A stretch of DNA of 64,000 nucleotides from Lysobacter gummosus (lineage in GTDB: Bacteria; Pseudomonadota; Gammaproteobacteria; Xanthomonadales; Xanthomonadaceae): positions 3,410,001 to 3,474,000 of the forward strand of contig NZ_CP011131.1 in the NCBI RefSeq assembly GCF_001442805.1, written 5' to 3'. Numbering within the stretch: the first letter of the stretch is position 1; each line of letters starts with the position of its first letter. Shown piece after piece: positions 63,159 through 64,000 of the stretch. The position numbers and the translations under genes are program-made. The notes beneath the pieces were generated by a model. That model saw nothing but the letters and a program-made list of their open reading frames with translations. It searched no databases and was not told the origin of the DNA.

Positions 63159-64000
63159 CTACAGACTCAATCCGCTTTCGAAGCATCGCTCGCTGCCGTC
63201 GATCGGATCGACGAAGGCCAGCTCGCGCGCCAACAGCTTCAACGGCCGCGAAAAATCGTCTTCGGCCTGCTCGGCCAGCGGATAGAAGCGATCGTTGAGG
63301 ATCGGCGCGCCCAGCCCGGCCATGTGCACGCGCAGTTGGTGCTTGCGGCCGCTGACCGGTTCCAGCGCGTAACGCCAGACCTGCGCGCCGCGTTCGATCA
63401 CATCGATGCGGGTTTCGCTGTTGGCCTCGCCCTCGGCTTCGCGCATCAGGAAGAACGGCTCGCCCGCGACCACGCGCGTGCGCCGCAACAGCGGGAACTG
63501 CCATTGCGCAAGCGGCGGCGCCAAGGCCTCATAGCGCTTGCGAATGCGCCGCTCGCGGAACAGCGACTGATAGGCATCGCGCGTGGCCGGATCGCGCGAG
63601 AACAGCACCACGCCGGCGGTGCCGCGGTCGAGCCGGTGCAAGGGCGCCAGATCGGCCTCGCCGTAGCGCCGCTGCAATCGCCCCAGCAGGGTTTCGGCGA
63701 CGAAACCGCCGGCCGGGATCACCGGCAGGAAATGCGGTTTGTCGGCCACCAACAGGCGTTCGTCGCGATACAGCACGCGCTCTTCGAACGGAATGACCGG
63801 TTCGTGTTCGACTTCGCGGAAATAGCGGATCTCCATGCCGACGCGGTAAGCATCGTCGGCCGCCAGCGCATGGCCCTGCGCATCGAGCACGCGGCCGCGG
63901 GCGAAACGCTCGCGCCAGACCTCACGGCCGATCGCCGGAAACCGTGCGCACAAGCCGTCGAGCAGGCTCGCCCACGGCCCGGGAGGCAGTTGCAGGCGGC
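63159..64000 (-). CDS. RluA-family pseudouridine synthase (N-terminus cut by window edge)
   Basis: The frame stays open to the right edge of the window; the TTG at 63953 is internal, because the upstream codons continue a conserved-looking PGPWASLLDGLC segment. The catalytic Asp is in LHRLDRGTAGVVLFSR, with YRDERLLVADKPHFLPVIP before it and RKHQLRVHMAGLGAPILND after it. These features fit the RluA/TruC branch. The start codon lies outside the window. Confidence 0.9.
   Translation of the reverse strand, partial: RLQLPPGPWASLLDGLCARFPAIGREVWRERFARGRVLDAQGHALAADDAYRVGMEIRYFREVEHEPVIPFEERVLYRDERLLVADKPHFLPVIPAGGFVAETLLGRLQRRYGEADLAPLHRLDRGTAGVVLFSRDPATRDAYQSLFRERRIRKRYEALAPPLAQWQFPLLRRTRVVAGEPFFLMREAEGEANSETRIDVIERGAQVWRYALEPVSGRKHQLRVHMAGLGAPILNDRFYPLAEQAEDDFSRPLKLLARELAFVDPIDGSERCFESGLSL

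Overview
The window is a very GC-rich (about 68-70 percent by eye) chromosomal segment. Gene content, codon use and repeat families fit a gammaproteobacterium of the Xanthomonadales/Lysobacteraceae, most likely Lysobacter or a close relative. That placement is inferred from remembered family resemblance (Tex, SelO, Dcp, a histone-H1-like AAKK protein, TonB receptor, dispersed short repeats reading VIPANAGIQ or PAFAGM in translation), not from a search. I found no rRNA, tRNA, CRISPR array, transposase or phage gene. About 46 protein genes are supported, two of them cut by the window edges.

Layout. 1-9.8 kb: a truncated PD40/TolB-like secreted protein, a full-length ABC exporter, a PQQ sugar dehydrogenase lipoprotein, a 1 kb gene-free island built around a large nested inverted repeat, then tex, fpr and a TlpA-like thioredoxin. 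9.8-21.4 kb: a membrane LytTR regulator divergent from an acyltransferase-3 protein, a glutathione peroxidase, a TonB receptor, a triplicated about 240 bp repeat, an amidohydrolase with its VOC partner, and Dcp. 21.4-26.2 kb: an AT-rich leader, an atypical OmpR-like regulator and a 1105-residue trimeric autotransporter adhesin with three 105-residue tandem modules; this is the most accessory-looking block. 26.3-37.2 kb: a SIR2 deacylase, GDPD, a small unknown, an APC permease, cfa, a DUF3298-like lipoprotein, rluF, a YjdJ-like acetyltransferase and the histone-H1-like protein. 37.2-47.9 kb: rhomboid protease, POT peptide transporter, secreted unknowns, GST, M14 carboxypeptidase, EEP phosphatase, phytase/esterase-like protein and a DUF1801/OmdA protein. 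47.9-64 kb: thpR, a putative HExxH protein, a translationally coupled SRPBCC/AraC pair, uup, a Cys-cluster unknown, a 38-residue Lys-rich protein, selO, GST, an MFS transporter, a DeoR regulator, deaD, a GATase and a truncated RluA-family synthase.

Most genes are stand-alone housekeeping or envelope functions. Themes are peptide and protein turnover (Dcp, M14, POT, rhomboid), thiol and redox chemistry (TlpA-like, GPx, Fpr, two GSTs, SelO), RNA modification and remodelling (RluF, RluA-like, ThpR, DeaD, Tex) and the cell surface (adhesin, TonB receptor, acyltransferase, lipoproteins).

The most unusual aspect is the intergenic DNA. At least six repeat families occupy the gaps, several as local tandem arrays (periods about 126, 134, 155 and 240 bp) and several as large hairpins. 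I cannot point to a clearly undescribed multi-gene system. The best candidates for follow-up are the adhesin with its receiver-degenerate regulator, the nested inverted-repeat island, and the small or unknown secreted and Cys-cluster proteins.
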